64,000 bases of DNA. Source: JBECKS01 sp964557005 (GTDB lineage: Bacteria > Pseudomonadota > Gammaproteobacteria > Pseudomonadales > JBECKS01). The position numbers and the translations under genes were made by a program. Location: NCBI GenBank assembly GCA_964557005.1, contig CAZKYI010000007.1:62001-126000 (forward strand), read 5' to 3'. Numbering within the stretch: the stretch's first letter is position 1; every line of letters begins with the position of its first letter. Shown piece after piece: positions 1 through 8,932 of this stretch. The notes beneath the pieces are model-generated. The model worked only from the letters and a program-made list of their open reading frames with translations, was not told the origin of the DNA and searched no databases.

Positions 1-268
1 ACAGTTTCTTCTATTGCAACTGCAACATAACTTTTGTTTTTTTATTTTTGAACTCATACGTCAGCATGCTAGCAAAAAATCTATCAATAACAACTCGTTA
101 CTGAACTTATCTCGAAGATTCAGAAATGCAATTCCTGTTTATGTTGCACTTGTTCGAATGTCCAGCTGCAACATATATCGGGGTGAATATATTCAGAGAT
201 ATTTCGACTCACTGCGTTCGCTCAATATGACAACATCAAAACCGAATTAATTTCACTCTGACCCCAAT
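1..268. other. Left-edge noncoding stretch
   Basis: No convincing gene is seen here. The one open frame (about 14-250, plus) is rich in rare-looking residues, has no Shine-Dalgarno site and ends inside a dispersed repeat, so it is treated as spurious. The right part (about 243-262) reads TTAATTTCACTCTGACCCCA. Its reverse complement resembles GGGGTCAGAGTGAAATT tracts that I recall near REP-associated elements in other gammaproteobacteria; that link is from memory and unverified. No terminator for the convergent-pointing pilZ gene is obvious. Confidence 0.4.
196..232. repeat. 37-bp dispersed repeat, copy 1 (LSERSESK-type)
   Basis: The 37 bases from GAGATATTTCG to CAATATGACA are identical to positions 36943-36979. 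Read on the minus strand the repeat encodes a VILSERSESK-like peptide, a pattern I recognise from intergenic repeats often mistaken for small proteins. The two copies are about 36.7 kb apart, both intergenic and in the same orientation, which suggests a dispersed repetitive element. Function is unknown. Confidence 0.75.
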
Positions 269-616
269 TCACATCGTATGCGTAACGCGCCCTGACTCCA
301 CACTGCCCGCGAGATAGGTTTCAATTCGGGATTTGACATTGTTTTCACCGCCTTCCAACTGAATACCAATACCTGCCGCTCGGCTTCCTTGTGCACCTAT
401 TGGGGTAATCCATACAACCTTGCCAGCAATAGGAATTTTCTCTGGCTCTTCCATCAGGCTCAGCAGGACGAAAACCTCATCACCCAATTTGTAATCCTTA
501 TTGGTGGGAATAAACAAGCCGCCATTTTCAATAAAAGGCATGTAAGCAGAATACAACACTGCCTTGTCTTGAATACTGAGATTGAGAATCCCGCTACGTC
601 CAGGCACTTTAACCAT
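269..616 (-). CDS. pilZ: PilZ domain protein, type IV pilus assembly type
   Basis: A 115-residue single-domain PilZ protein, the usual length of the PilZ found beside holB in Pseudomonas. It is the last gene of the minus-strand fab/holB block and starts about 65 bp after holB. The start has GAGG about 6 bases before the ATG. The N-terminus (MVKVPGRSGILNLSIQDK) and the central G-x-F-I-P-T segment fit the pilus-type subgroup. The classical c-di-GMP-binding RxxxR motif is not evident at the N-terminus, and the founding pilus PilZ also binds c-di-GMP poorly or not at all. It is expected to act in the cytoplasm in pilus biogenesis with PilB/FimX-type partners; no pilus genes are in the window, so the role is inferred from family and position. 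Confidence 0.85.
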   Translation of the reverse strand: MVKVPGRSGILNLSIQDKAVLYSAYMPFIENGGLFIPTNKDYKLGDEVFVLLSLMEEPEKIPIAGKVVWITPIGAQGSRAAGIGIQLEGGENNVKSRIETYLAGSVESGRVTHTM

Positions 617-681
617 GATAAGCCTCGTTTTTTGTTCTTATTCGTCAATGCGCCCAAGCTTAGACATTCACCAAGACCGAT

Positions 682-1713
682 TCAAGTAGCGATTGCCTGC
701 CACTCAAGCAATCGGGCTTCGAGTATCAGCGGCTGATTTAAAGGGGCGGATTTTCGCAGCAAACGCAAGTCATGCTGCAAGCTTTGCATAAACTGATTGA
801 GCCTGTGTTTTTCTATTGCCGCCAACATCTTTTCAAGATGTGAATGAGCGCTTTGAAACCTGAGTTGCGAAAGTTCAGCCCCCATTGAAAGTTTGAGCAC
901 ATCACCACACAAGTCTAGCCACCATTGCAGAAAATCGATTAAAGCAAATTCTTCCAACTGCTGGCTTGCGAGCATCGCACCCATGTTTCCCTGCATAACT
1001 TTAACCAGCACACCCAGCACTGCTTCACGCTTTTGGTAGAGCGGGTCTTCTATTAAAGCCTGCGCATGAATGACAGAATAATTTGCATACTCAAGCAACG
1101 CTGGCTCAAACGCTGCACCTGTTTGAGCAAGAGCGTGTTCGAGATAGTTTCTTGCCTCTGTCTTACTGAGGACAGGAAACAACAATTTCTGGCAGCGGCT
1201 GCGAATGGTGGGCAACAGCGCATCGATTTCATCGCACACCAGAAACAAATGCACATGCTCGCCAGGTTCTTCAAGAAACTTGAGCAAGGCATTGGCTGAG
1301 GCCAGATTCATGCGTTGCGCCTGATCAATCACAACCACTCTTTTTTCACCCATACTCGCCGATTTATTCATGTAGGAAAGCAAACTACGAATTTCATCGA
1401 CAGGGATTTGCTTGCCTGCTTCAGGCTGCAACACGTAGCAATCCGGATGTGTCTGTGCCTGTACCAATCTGCAAGGGGCGCATTGCGTACACGCCCCACC
1501 TGAGGCTTGAGGATTTTTACACAGCAGACTCGCAGCCGTTGCACAGGCAAAATCAAACTTGCCCCTCTTGCCTGCACCATAAAAAATAAAGGCATGATGC
1601 AACTTGTTGTTAGCGCGTAATTTTGCAATCAGGCTTGCTTGCTCAAATTGCCAAGGGTGATAGCTAAGGCAAAGCGCCGTGACCGATGCCTGAAGTTCTT
1701 CATCAGCACTCAT
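682..1713 (-). CDS. holB: DNA polymerase III delta-prime subunit
   Basis: Clamp-loader subunit of the replicative polymerase. Visible features are a degenerate P-loop (GAGKRGKF, around residue 45), a zinc-binding cysteine cluster (C-x8-C-x2-C-x2-C, around residues 65-80), LLKFLEEP in the Walker B/sensor region and the SRC motif (TIRSRC, about residue 170). Length (343 aa) is normal. A GTG at 1722 overlaps tmk, but GAGG sits about 10 bases before the ATG at 1713 and only 1 base before the GTG. The ATG, one base after the tmk stop, is preferred. The gene lies in the conserved tmk-holB-pilZ order and is probably co-transcribed and coupled. Confidence 0.93.
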   Translation of the reverse strand: MSADEELQASVTALCLSYHPWQFEQASLIAKLRANNKLHHAFIFYGAGKRGKFDFACATAASLLCKNPQASGGACTQCAPCRLVQAQTHPDCYVLQPEAGKQIPVDEIRSLLSYMNKSASMGEKRVVVIDQAQRMNLASANALLKFLEEPGEHVHLFLVCDEIDALLPTIRSRCQKLLFPVLSKTEARNYLEHALAQTGAAFEPALLEYANYSVIHAQALIEDPLYQKREAVLGVLVKVMQGNMGAMLASQQLEEFALIDFLQWWLDLCGDVLKLSMGAELSQLRFQSAHSHLEKMLAAIEKHRLNQFMQSLQHDLRLLRKSAPLNQPLILEARLLEWQAIAT

Positions 1714-1714
1714 G

Positions 1715-2365
1715 TTAATCACACCTCGCTAAAAACGCATCGAGGCACTGCGTAATATCTGCTTGCACAGCGGATAATTCCTTGCTCGCATCAATCACAC
1801 AAAATCGTTGCGGCTCCTGTTCAGCACGTTGCAGATACGCGTGACGCACTCTTTCAAAAAAGTCTATCGCTTCCTGTTCCATACGATCAAAGTTGCTGCG
1901 CTCGCGTGCTCTTTGCAAACCTGTTTCCACAGGCAGATCGAGTAAAATGGTGAGATCAGGGCGTAATTCACCTTGTACCAGCGTTTCAAGTTCCGCAATT
2001 ACTTGCTTGTTCAAGCCTCTTCCACCGCCCTGATAGGCAAAAGTTGCATCGGTAAAACGATCGCTCAACACCCAATTACCCGCGTTTAATTCAGGCAAAA
2101 TAAATTCATTCAAATGTTGTGCTCGTGCTGCGAATACCAGCAACAGCTCGGTGCTTTCATGTACCTTTTCATCACGTGGGGAAATAAACAGTTCGCGAAT
2201 TTCTTCTGCCAAAGGAGTACCACCCGGCTCGCGCGTGCACACCAATTCATAAGGTAAACGCTCACCCAAGTATTTTTTTATAAATTCAAGATTGGAAGAT
2301 TTGCCCACACCCTCTCCCCCTTCCAGGGTAATAAAGCGTCCACGTTGTGTATGGGAAATTGACAT
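1715..2365 (-). CDS. tmk: Thymidylate kinase
   Basis: Phosphorylates dTMP to dTDP in dTTP synthesis. The 216-residue protein has a P-loop (GGEGVGKS, residues 16-23), the TREPGGT motif that places the DR(E) element, RAQH, and the lid-side segment SDRFTDATFAYQGGGR. All are typical of the bacterial enzyme, and length is standard. It starts 5 bp after mltG and ends one base before the preferred holB start, so mltG-tmk-holB look like one translationally coupled unit. Confidence 0.96.
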   Translation of the reverse strand: MSISHTQRGRFITLEGGEGVGKSSNLEFIKKYLGERLPYELVCTREPGGTPLAEEIRELFISPRDEKVHESTELLLVFAARAQHLNEFILPELNAGNWVLSDRFTDATFAYQGGGRGLNKQVIAELETLVQGELRPDLTILLDLPVETGLQRARERSNFDRMEQEAIDFFERVRHAYLQRAEQEPQRFCVIDASKELSAVQADITQCLDAFLARCD

Positions 2366-2370
2366 GAAAT

Positions 2371-3393
2371 TTATTGGCTTTGTTGAGGTGATGAACGGTA
2401 ATTTGTAACACGTTTATGTTGATATTGCCTTACTGCAGCTTCATGTTCTGCAAGCGTACTCGAAAAATAATGGCTGCCATCGCCTTTTGCGACAAAGTAA
2501 AGAAAATCTGTTTTTTGCGGGTGCATCACCGCACGAATGGATTCCTTGCCAACAATCGCGATGGGTGTAGGCGGTAAACCTGAAATACGATAGGTGTTAT
2601 AGGGTGTATAGCTTTGCAAATGTTGTCGGGTGATATTGCCCTGATAGGTTTCACCCAAACCATAAATAACCGTTGGATCAGTTTGCAAACGCATTTTCTT
2701 TCGCAAGCGATTCACAAACACACCCGCAATCAAGGGGCGTTCACTCGTCAATCCGGTTTCTTTTTCAACGATGGAAGCAAGAATCAAAGCTTCATAACTG
2801 TTTTTGAAAGGCAGCCCTGCTTCTCGCGCCTGCCATTCTTCCTCCAATACTTTTAATAAAATTCTGTTGGACTGTTCAAGCAGAATGTTGGCGTTCTGAC
2901 CTTTCGAAAAAAAATAGGTATCCGCAAAAAACATACCTTCAAAATGATCATTCATTAAAGTGAGCCTTTGTTTTAATGCCTCTTCATTGGCTTCCCACTG
3001 CAAATGCGTTTCGACATCCAGCGCCTTGAATAATTCCCGATAAGACCAACCTTCCACAAAGGTAATACTGCGCAAAACTGTGCTGCCTTTTTTCAAGCGT
3101 TCAAATAAATCTGGCAGCGTGTCACCTTCATTTAGTACATATTCACCTGCTTTGAGGTGAGTAGTCGAACGTGTCATCCGTCCATAGAGCTTGAACAGAT
3201 TGATAGATGAAATCACCTTATCCTGATGCAATTTGATTGCCAAATGTCCAAGAGACTCACCCGTTTTCAGTTCAAATAAATAACCGCCTTCATCAATCGC
3301 AAGTGGTTTATTGATAAAATTCCAGGCAAAAAAGATGCCGACAACCAAACTCAAAGTAGCTATAAGAACCAAAATGCTTGCTATTTTCTTCAC
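2371..3393 (-). CDS. mltG: Endolytic murein transglycosylase MltG
   Basis: Inner-membrane lytic transglycosylase (YceG family) that cleaves nascent glycan strands. From the GTG at 3393 the protein begins with two lysines and one hydrophobic anchor (about residues 5-28), then a LysM-like region and the YceG catalytic domain. SIVEKETG contains the expected catalytic Glu (about Glu210), followed by VFVNRLRKKMRLQTDPTVIYG-like substrate-groove sequence. A TTG at 3429 would add 12 residues and overlap pabC, but it lacks a ribosome site; the GTG has CGAGA at good spacing. Neighbours pabC and tmk match the conserved enterobacterial/pseudomonad order. Confidence 0.93.
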   Translation of the reverse strand: MKKIASILVLIATLSLVVGIFFAWNFINKPLAIDEGGYLFELKTGESLGHLAIKLHQDKVISSINLFKLYGRMTRSTTHLKAGEYVLNEGDTLPDLFERLKKGSTVLRSITFVEGWSYRELFKALDVETHLQWEANEEALKQRLTLMNDHFEGMFFADTYFFSKGQNANILLEQSNRILLKVLEEEWQAREAGLPFKNSYEALILASIVEKETGLTSERPLIAGVFVNRLRKKMRLQTDPTVIYGLGETYQGNITRQHLQSYTPYNTYRISGLPPTPIAIVGKESIRAVMHPQKTDFLYFVAKGDGSHYFSSTLAEHEAAVRQYQHKRVTNYRSSPQQSQ

Positions 3394-3418
3394 TAATTTG
3401 TCTCGTTTATCAGCAACT

Positions 3419-4258
3419 CTAAAAAACAAATGTATTCACGGGAATAGTCTTGCGAAATTGTTCCATGGCATCAAGATTTGCATGCCAATTCAAACCGTCA
3501 ATAGAAGCGACGTGTACCAGCCCCAATATACAGTTACTTAAAAAAATGGCATCCATATTTTCGAGTTCACGCTTGGTCAAATTGCACTCAATAAATTGAT
3601 AGCCACTGTTTTCAAGTAAATTTTTAATGCAAGCCTTCATCACACCCTCAACACCCGCATCACTTAAATCAGGGGAAAACACCTGTTTGCCTGACAAACA
3701 CAACACATTGGCCTGCAAGGCTTCAACTAAATTTCCCGCTTCATCAAATAATAAAGCTTCATCAAACCGCTCAAAATCAATCTGATTGGCGATTAAAACA
3801 TGTTCAAGACGGCTCAAATGCTTAATACCTGCCAGCAGTGGTTGTCGTGATAAATACTGTGGTGCTAAACAGAGCTTTAAGCCGTTTTCACGTTTTGCTT
3901 TCAGAACTGAAATATCTTTATATTCGCTTAATTGCAATACACGGTTCACTGAAGCATTTTTGCTAACGGAAAAACCTCTTTGGGTTTGTTCTCTACTGAT
4001 GATGACTTTAACAAGATAACAACCTTGATGTGGTACTTGTAACAGAAATTGCTCAAACTCGTTTTCAAACTGGGAAAAATCGAGCCGAATAGCCAAGCGT
4101 TCACAAGAATAATAAATGCGTGCAAGATGCAAATCTTTCAACAAACACACACCCTCTTTAAACGCTATGGTGGTAAAAAATCCATCTCCATAGAGATAAC
4201 CACGATCCAGAACAGAAATATGCTCTGCTACTTGTCCATTTATCCAGCTTAATTCCAT
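3419..4258 (-). CDS. pabC: Aminodeoxychorismate lyase
   Basis: PLP fold-type IV enzyme releasing p-aminobenzoate and pyruvate from 4-amino-4-deoxychorismate for folate. The protein is about 279 aa from the ATG at 4258, beginning MELSWINGQ, matching the family N-terminus. The motif DRGYLYGDGFFTT follows at residues 19-31, and the PLP lysine is expected in the G-I-K-H-L-S-R segment near the middle. An upstream in-frame extension runs into fabF and is rejected. The Shine-Dalgarno is weak; coupling to fabF, 25 bp upstream, is plausible. Confidence 0.92.
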   Translation of the reverse strand: MELSWINGQVAEHISVLDRGYLYGDGFFTTIAFKEGVCLLKDLHLARIYYSCERLAIRLDFSQFENEFEQFLLQVPHQGCYLVKVIISREQTQRGFSVSKNASVNRVLQLSEYKDISVLKAKRENGLKLCLAPQYLSRQPLLAGIKHLSRLEHVLIANQIDFERFDEALLFDEAGNLVEALQANVLCLSGKQVFSPDLSDAGVEGVMKACIKNLLENSGYQFIECNLTKRELENMDAIFLSNCILGLVHVASIDGLNWHANLDAMEQFRKTIPVNTFVF

Positions 4259-4283
4259 GTTAATGCCAAGCGAAGTTTGGAGC

Positions 4284-5519
4284 CTAGACTTTTCTGAAAA
4301 CCAGACTGCCGTTTGTACCACCAAAACCAAAGGAGTTTGATAACACCGTATCAATTTTCATTTGTCTGGCACTGCCCGGTACATAATCCAGATCACACCC
4401 TTCATCAGGATTTTCCAGATTGATGGTAGCTGGGGCAACTTGATCGCGAATCGCCAGCACACTGAAAATCGCTTCTACCGCACCCGCTGCACCTAACAAA
4501 TGCCCTATAGAGGATTTGGTAGAACTCACGGCAAGTTTGTATGCGTGCTCACCAAAAACTGTTTTAAGCGCCTGTGTTTCAGCAACATCACCCGCCTTGG
4601 TAGATGTACCGTGCGCATTCACATAACTCACTGTTTCACCATTGACACCCGCATCACGCAAGGCGTTTTCCATCGCAAGCGCTGCACCTGCACCGTTATC
4701 CGGTGGCGAAGTAATATGATGCGCATCGCCACTCATACCAAAGCCAATCAATTCAGCATAAATTTTTGCACCACGCGCCTTGGCGTGTTCATATTCTTCT
4801 AACACCAACACACCTGCGCCATCAGACAATACAAAGCCATCACGATCCCTGTCCCAGGGTCGGCTTGCAGCTTGTGGATTATCATTGCGTGTAGAAAGTG
4901 CTCTTGCGGCACCAAAGCCTGCCATGCCTAATTGTGAAGAGCCTTTTTCTGCACCCCCTGCAAACATGACATCAGCTTCACCGTGCATGATTGAGCGTGC
5001 TGCAAAACCCACCGCATGGGTTCCTGTGGTACAAGCCGTTGTTACCGCGAAGTTTGGACCCTTCAAACCATATTTAATCGACACATGACCGGAAATCATG
5101 TTGATGATGTGACCGGGAACAAAAAAAGGAGAAATTTTTCTTGGGCCTGCCTCCCCAAGTAAAACCGCATTTTCTTCAATGCCGGTAATGCCGCCAATAC
5201 CGGAACCAATCACCACACCGATACGACGGGCATTACTGTCAGTCACAACAATGCCACTATCCTGATACGCCTGCTCTGCTGCTGCCAAACCGTATTGAAT
5301 AAACACATCACAACGCTTGGCTTCCTTCAGGTTCATAAACGCCGCAGCATCAAAATTTTTAATCTCACCACAAAATCTGGTGGGATATTTTTCCGTATCA
5401 AACCATGCGATGGTATTGATGCCACTTTCTCCCGCCAGCAAGCGTTTCCATGTATTTTCCACATCATTGGCCAAAGGGCTGACCATACCCAAACCTGTGA
5501 TTACAACTCGGCGTGCCAT
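4284..5519 (-). CDS. fabF: 3-oxoacyl-ACP synthase II
   Basis: Condensing enzyme that elongates acyl-ACP with malonyl-ACP, including the C16:1 to C18:1 step that tunes membrane fluidity. The Cys-His-His triad falls exactly at the classical positions: Cys163 (TTACTTGTHAVG), His303 (NAHGTSTKAG) and His340 (SSIGHLLGAAG). The length of 411 aa is standard. It lies downstream of acpP, separated by a terminator-like hairpin, so it may be partly uncoupled from acpP levels. Confidence 0.97.
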   Translation of the reverse strand: MARRVVITGLGMVSPLANDVENTWKRLLAGESGINTIAWFDTEKYPTRFCGEIKNFDAAAFMNLKEAKRCDVFIQYGLAAAEQAYQDSGIVVTDSNARRIGVVIGSGIGGITGIEENAVLLGEAGPRKISPFFVPGHIINMISGHVSIKYGLKGPNFAVTTACTTGTHAVGFAARSIMHGEADVMFAGGAEKGSSQLGMAGFGAARALSTRNDNPQAASRPWDRDRDGFVLSDGAGVLVLEEYEHAKARGAKIYAELIGFGMSGDAHHITSPPDNGAGAALAMENALRDAGVNGETVSYVNAHGTSTKAGDVAETQALKTVFGEHAYKLAVSSTKSSIGHLLGAAGAVEAIFSVLAIRDQVAPATINLENPDEGCDLDYVPGSARQMKIDTVLSNSFGFGGTNGSLVFRKV

Positions 5520-5555
5520 TGCGTTTTCCTCACGATGCTATTAACAAAAATATCT

Positions 5556-5599
5556 TTAAAAAAACAAAAAGCCGCGAAAGATAAATCTAACGCGGCTTT
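5556..5599 (-). terminator. Rho-independent terminator/attenuator between acpP and fabF
   Basis: Minus-strand hairpin with 9-bp arms at 5568-5576 and 5591-5599 (AAAGCCGCG / CGCGGCTTT), a 14-nt loop, then a T-rich tract (TTTTTGTTTTTTT). It would trim transcription after the very highly expressed acpP while allowing some read-through into fabF. Confidence 0.75.
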
Positions 5600-5636
5600 C
5601 CAAATACCTCAGATTCGCCGAAGCGAACAGCTTTGA

Positions 5637-5870
5637 TTACAAATTTGCGTTAACGTAATCAATCGCTTGTTGTACGTTGGTAATTTTCTCAGCTTCCTCA
5701 TCGGGAATCTCTGTTTCGAATTCTTCTTCGAGAGCCATGACCAGCTCTACGGTGTCGAGGGAATCAGCGCCAAGATCTTCAACGAAAGAAGCTTGATTAG
5801 AGACTTCTTCCAGCTTAACACCCAGTTGCTCAGCTACGATTTTCTTTACACGCTCTTCAATATTACTCAT
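5637..5870 (-). CDS. acpP: Acyl carrier protein
   Basis: Carries growing acyl chains on a phosphopantetheine arm. The 77-residue acidic protein has the invariant GADSLD motif with attachment Ser37. A strong Shine-Dalgarno (AGGAGA) precedes the ATG. It sits between fabG and fabF, with its own candidate promoter upstream and a terminator-like hairpin downstream, consistent with separate high-level expression. Confidence 0.98.
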   Translation of the reverse strand: MSNIEERVKKIVAEQLGVKLEEVSNQASFVEDLGADSLDTVELVMALEEEFETEIPDEEAEKITNVQQAIDYVNANL

Positions 5871-5988
5871 AACGGTCTTTCTCTCCTAAAGGAAATTTTA
5901 AGATGAGTCACTCTACAACTGCTTGAGTTTGAGAGCCACTCACCTCGATTTAAAATGATGACATATACCTTGCTGCCGTCGGGTGCGA

Positions 5989-6017
5989 TTTATACGGAAA
6001 GTCGATAGCTAATTCAA
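5989..6017 (-). promoter_or_regulatory. Candidate sigma70 promoter for acpP
   Basis: On the minus strand, TTGAAT (6012-6017), a 17-bp spacer and TATAAA (5989-5994) lie about 120 bp upstream of the acpP start, in the 219-bp fabG-acpP gap. This fits a dedicated acpP promoter. The predicted leader is about 110 nt. It is a sequence match only. Confidence 0.5.
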
Positions 6018-6089
6018 GCAAATTCAGGGAAAACACTTAAAAAAAAGCCTTTACAAACACGTACTCAATTGCTCCACCTTTCAGGCAAA

Positions 6090-6821
6090 TTACATGTACA
6101 TACCGCCATTCACGGGAATTGTTGCACCAGTGATATAGGCTGCGCCATCACCAGCTATAAAAGCCACCACCGCAGCAATTTCTTTTGGCTCACCCAATCG
6201 TGATAAAGGAATTTGAGCAAGCATCATGTTCTTGTGCTCTTCAGCCAGTTCCCTGGTCATATCCGTATCGATAAAACCTGGTGCTACGGTGTTGAAAGTA
6301 ATGTTTCTCACACCCAGCTCGCGCGCCATGCTACGGGTATAACCTTCCAGTCCCGCCTTGGCTGCCGCATAGTTCGACTGCCCTGCGTTACCCATGCTGC
6401 CAACCACTGAAGAAATATTGATGACTCTGCCCCAACGTGCCTTGGTCATACCTTTCAAACAGGCTTTGGTCACTCTATATATAGAGGAAAGATTGGTCTC
6501 TATAACCTCATCCCACTCTTCATCTTTCATACGCAAAGCAATATTGTCGCGCGTAATGCCCGCGTTATTCACCAGAATGGTCGGCGCACCAAATTTCTCC
6601 TGAATTGCTGTAATCACAGTATTGATGGATTCAGGATTGGTCACATTCAGGCAGAATCCCTGACCTGCACCCAGATACGCGGAAATCTTCTCGGCTCCAG
6701 CTTCTGTTGTTGCAGTACCAATTACAGTTGCACCTGCGGCTTGCAAGGCTTCAGCAATCGCTTTACCAATACCTCGGCTCGCACCAGTCACTAAAGCTAC
6801 TTTTCCTGTCAGACTCATCAT
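6090..6821 (-). CDS. fabG: 3-oxoacyl-ACP reductase
   Basis: NADPH-dependent SDR that reduces 3-oxoacyl-ACP in fatty acid elongation. It has the nucleotide motif TGASRGIG (residues 12-19) and catalytic Ser138, Tyr151 and Lys155 (YAAAK). The C-terminus ends in PVNGGMYM, typical of FabG. The length of 243 aa is standard. A GAGG site precedes two adjacent ATGs; either could be used. It starts 16 bp after fabD, so the two are probably co-transcribed. Confidence 0.97.
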   Translation of the reverse strand: MMSLTGKVALVTGASRGIGKAIAEALQAAGATVIGTATTEAGAEKISAYLGAGQGFCLNVTNPESINTVITAIQEKFGAPTILVNNAGITRDNIALRMKDEEWDEVIETNLSSIYRVTKACLKGMTKARWGRVINISSVVGSMGNAGQSNYAAAKAGLEGYTRSMARELGVRNITFNTVAPGFIDTDMTRELAEEHKNMMLAQIPLSRLGEPKEIAAVVAFIAGDGAAYITGATIPVNGGMYM

Positions 6822-6837
6822 TCTTTCCTCTCGTTGA

Positions 6838-7779
6838 TTAAATAGATGCCAGATATTCCTTCAGGGCTTCAGGTGAACTTAATGATACGTGATTAACAGA
6901 TTGATCAATACGTTTACCCAAACCGCTCAATACTTTGCCTGGACCACACTCAACCAGCGTATCTACCCCTTTTGAAACCATCCACTCAACACTTTCTACC
7001 CAACGTACCGCATCCGTTAACTGACGCACCAAAGCATCTTTAATGGCTGTCGAATCACTGGCTGTAGCCACATCAACATTATTCACCACAGGCGTTGCAG
7101 GATTGGCGAAATCAATACTGGCCAATGCTTCTGACAATTTTTGAGCCGCAGGTGCCATCAGGGCACAGTGGGAAGGAACACTCACCGCCAACGGCATAGC
7201 CTTACGTGCACCTGCTGTTTTACACAATGCCATCGCCCGATCAACGGCCTCTTTATTCCCCGCAATCACAACCTGACCAGGCGAATTAAAATTGACAGCA
7301 CTGACTACCTGCCCTTGCGCAGCTTGCTCACAAGCAGCTTTAACCTGTGCGTCCTCCAAACCCAAAACTGCTGCCATTGCACCTTGTCCGGCAGGAACTG
7401 CCACCTGCATAAAATTGCCACGCTGCTCAACCAGCTTCACTGCATCACTTAAATTCAATACTCCGGCACACACCAAAGCGGAATATTCGCCAAGGCTATG
7501 GCCTGCCATATAAGCCACTTCAAACCGTTTTTCAGTCTGACACAATCGCCACAGTGCAACACTGGCTGTCAAAATCGCGGGTTGGGTAATCCAGGTTTGA
7601 TTGAGTTTTTCTTCATCATTTTGGCAAACCGCCCAAAGGTCGTACCCTAACGCAGTGGAAGCTTCGGCAAAGGTCTCGCTCACCACAGGATTCAATTCCG
7701 CAAAATCAGCCAACATGCCAAGACTTTGGGAACCTTGACCCGGAAAGACAAATGCGGTTTTTGCAAGTTTCATCATCAT
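6838..7779 (-). CDS. fabD: Malonyl-CoA:ACP transacylase
   Basis: Transfers malonyl from CoA to ACP. It has the PGQGSQ motif near residue 13, the nucleophile elbow GHSLGEYSAL (Ser95 counted from the first ATG) and the active-site His in VPSHCALM near residue 203. Three consecutive ATGs start the frame, with GGGAG just upstream. plsX lies directly upstream: fabH, which sits between plsX and fabD in E. coli, is absent here, as in Pseudomonas. Confidence 0.97.
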   Translation of the reverse strand: MMMKLAKTAFVFPGQGSQSLGMLADFAELNPVVSETFAEASTALGYDLWAVCQNDEEKLNQTWITQPAILTASVALWRLCQTEKRFEVAYMAGHSLGEYSALVCAGVLNLSDAVKLVEQRGNFMQVAVPAGQGAMAAVLGLEDAQVKAACEQAAQGQVVSAVNFNSPGQVVIAGNKEAVDRAMALCKTAGARKAMPLAVSVPSHCALMAPAAQKLSEALASIDFANPATPVVNNVDVATASDSTAIKDALVRQLTDAVRWVESVEWMVSKGVDTLVECGPGKVLSGLGKRIDQSVNHVSLSSPEALKEYLASI

Positions 7780-7806
7780 GTTCTCCCAAGGATTTCCAGT
7801 TCTGGT

Positions 7807-8838
7807 CTAGACTTCAGTTCGGGCAGCAGCCACTTGTTCAAAACGGGCACGAATTAACTCTGGTACGTTTCTTTCGACTTCTTTAGCGGCAACACGCAAT
7901 GCTTGAGCAAAACCAAACTCACCCACACCCCCATGACTTTTTATCACAATCCCCTGCAAACCCACCAAACTGGCACCGTTATAAGCATCGGGATTGGTCT
8001 TCTGTTTGAATTTTTTCAACATCGGGTAAGCAAACAACGTGAGTATTTTGGTTAGTAGCGTTTCTGTCGCTGCCTGCTTGAGGAAATGGGCAACCAAACG
8101 TCCTGTGCCTTCCATGGTTTTCAAAGCAATGTTACCGACAAAACCATCGGCAACCACAACATCTACCTCACCTTGAGCAATACCATCACCTTCAACAAAC
8201 CCTGTGTAGTTCAGGGAATCTGCTGCAAGCAAACGGGCATGAGCTGCCTGTATTTGCTCATTGCCCTTGATTTCTTCTTCCCCGATATTTAACAAACCAA
8301 TTTTGGGGGACTGAATATCGGCATGTACCTCACTCAAAATCGAACCCATCACCGCAAATTGAAACAGTTGCTCGGCTGTGCAATCCACATTGGCACCCAT
8401 ATCCAGCAAATGACAGCTACCATGAATGGTGGGCACAGTAGTGACAATCGCGGGTCTGTCGATATTGGCATGGGTTTTAAGCACGAAACGCGCAATCGCC
8501 ATCAGCGCACCGGTATTTCCAGCACTCACACACGCATGTGCCTCACCTGTTTTCACAAAATTAATGGCAACACGCATGGAGGAATCTTTTTTCTTGCGCA
8601 GAGCCTCGGAAGGCTTTTCATCCATAGCCACAATTTCAGAAGCGTGTTGAATGCTCAGGCGCCTGGCATCATAAGTTTTCGATGCCAAAGCTGTCTGAAT
8701 TTGCGTTTGCTCACCCACCAGAATCAGGGCGAGTTCAGCGTTTTCAGAAAGCACCTGAAGTGCAGCGGGAATCGTTACAGATAAGCCATGATCACCACCC
8801 ATGGCATCAATGGCGATTGTCTTCCTGGACATAGTCAA
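7807..8838 (-). CDS. plsX: Phosphate acyltransferase PlsX
   Basis: Makes acyl-phosphate from acyl-ACP for phosphatidic acid synthesis (PlsX/PlsY route) at the membrane surface. The N-terminus carries IAIDAMGGDHG, the family signature, and SAGNTGALMAIA lies near residue 107. The length of 343 aa is typical. It follows rpmF after a terminator-like hairpin, in the conserved rpmF-plsX order. Confidence 0.97.
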   Translation of the reverse strand: MTMSRKTIAIDAMGGDHGLSVTIPAALQVLSENAELALILVGEQTQIQTALASKTYDARRLSIQHASEIVAMDEKPSEALRKKKDSSMRVAINFVKTGEAHACVSAGNTGALMAIARFVLKTHANIDRPAIVTTVPTIHGSCHLLDMGANVDCTAEQLFQFAVMGSILSEVHADIQSPKIGLLNIGEEEIKGNEQIQAAHARLLAADSLNYTGFVEGDGIAQGEVDVVVADGFVGNIALKTMEGTGRLVAHFLKQAATETLLTKILTLFAYPMLKKFKQKTNPDAYNGASLVGLQGIVIKSHGGVGEFGFAQALRVAAKEVERNVPELIRARFEQVAAARTEV

Positions 8839-8875
8839 TGATTCAAATCAGTATTTAAAAAAATGAGAAGCCCAA

Positions 8876-8918
8876 ATAAAAAAATCCGCAGAACCCGACA
8901 AGTTCAACGGATTTTTTA
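8876..8918 (-). terminator. Hairpin with T tract between rpmF and plsX
   Basis: On the minus strand AAATCCG pairs with CGGATTT, with an inner GAAC/GTTC pair, followed by TTTTTTT. It lies 15 bp after the rpmF stop. It probably limits read-through from the abundant L32 mRNA into plsX and the fab genes. Confidence 0.65.
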
Positions 8919-8932
8919 TCAAAAGCTGGGGC

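Noticed and set aside
14..250. 78-aa open frame at the left edge
   Set aside because: No ribosome site, no family resemblance, and its end lies in a dispersed repeat.
3419..4354. 311-aa version of pabC
   Set aside because: The first 32 codons run into fabF and do not resemble PabC; the internal ATG at 4258 gives the family N-terminus.
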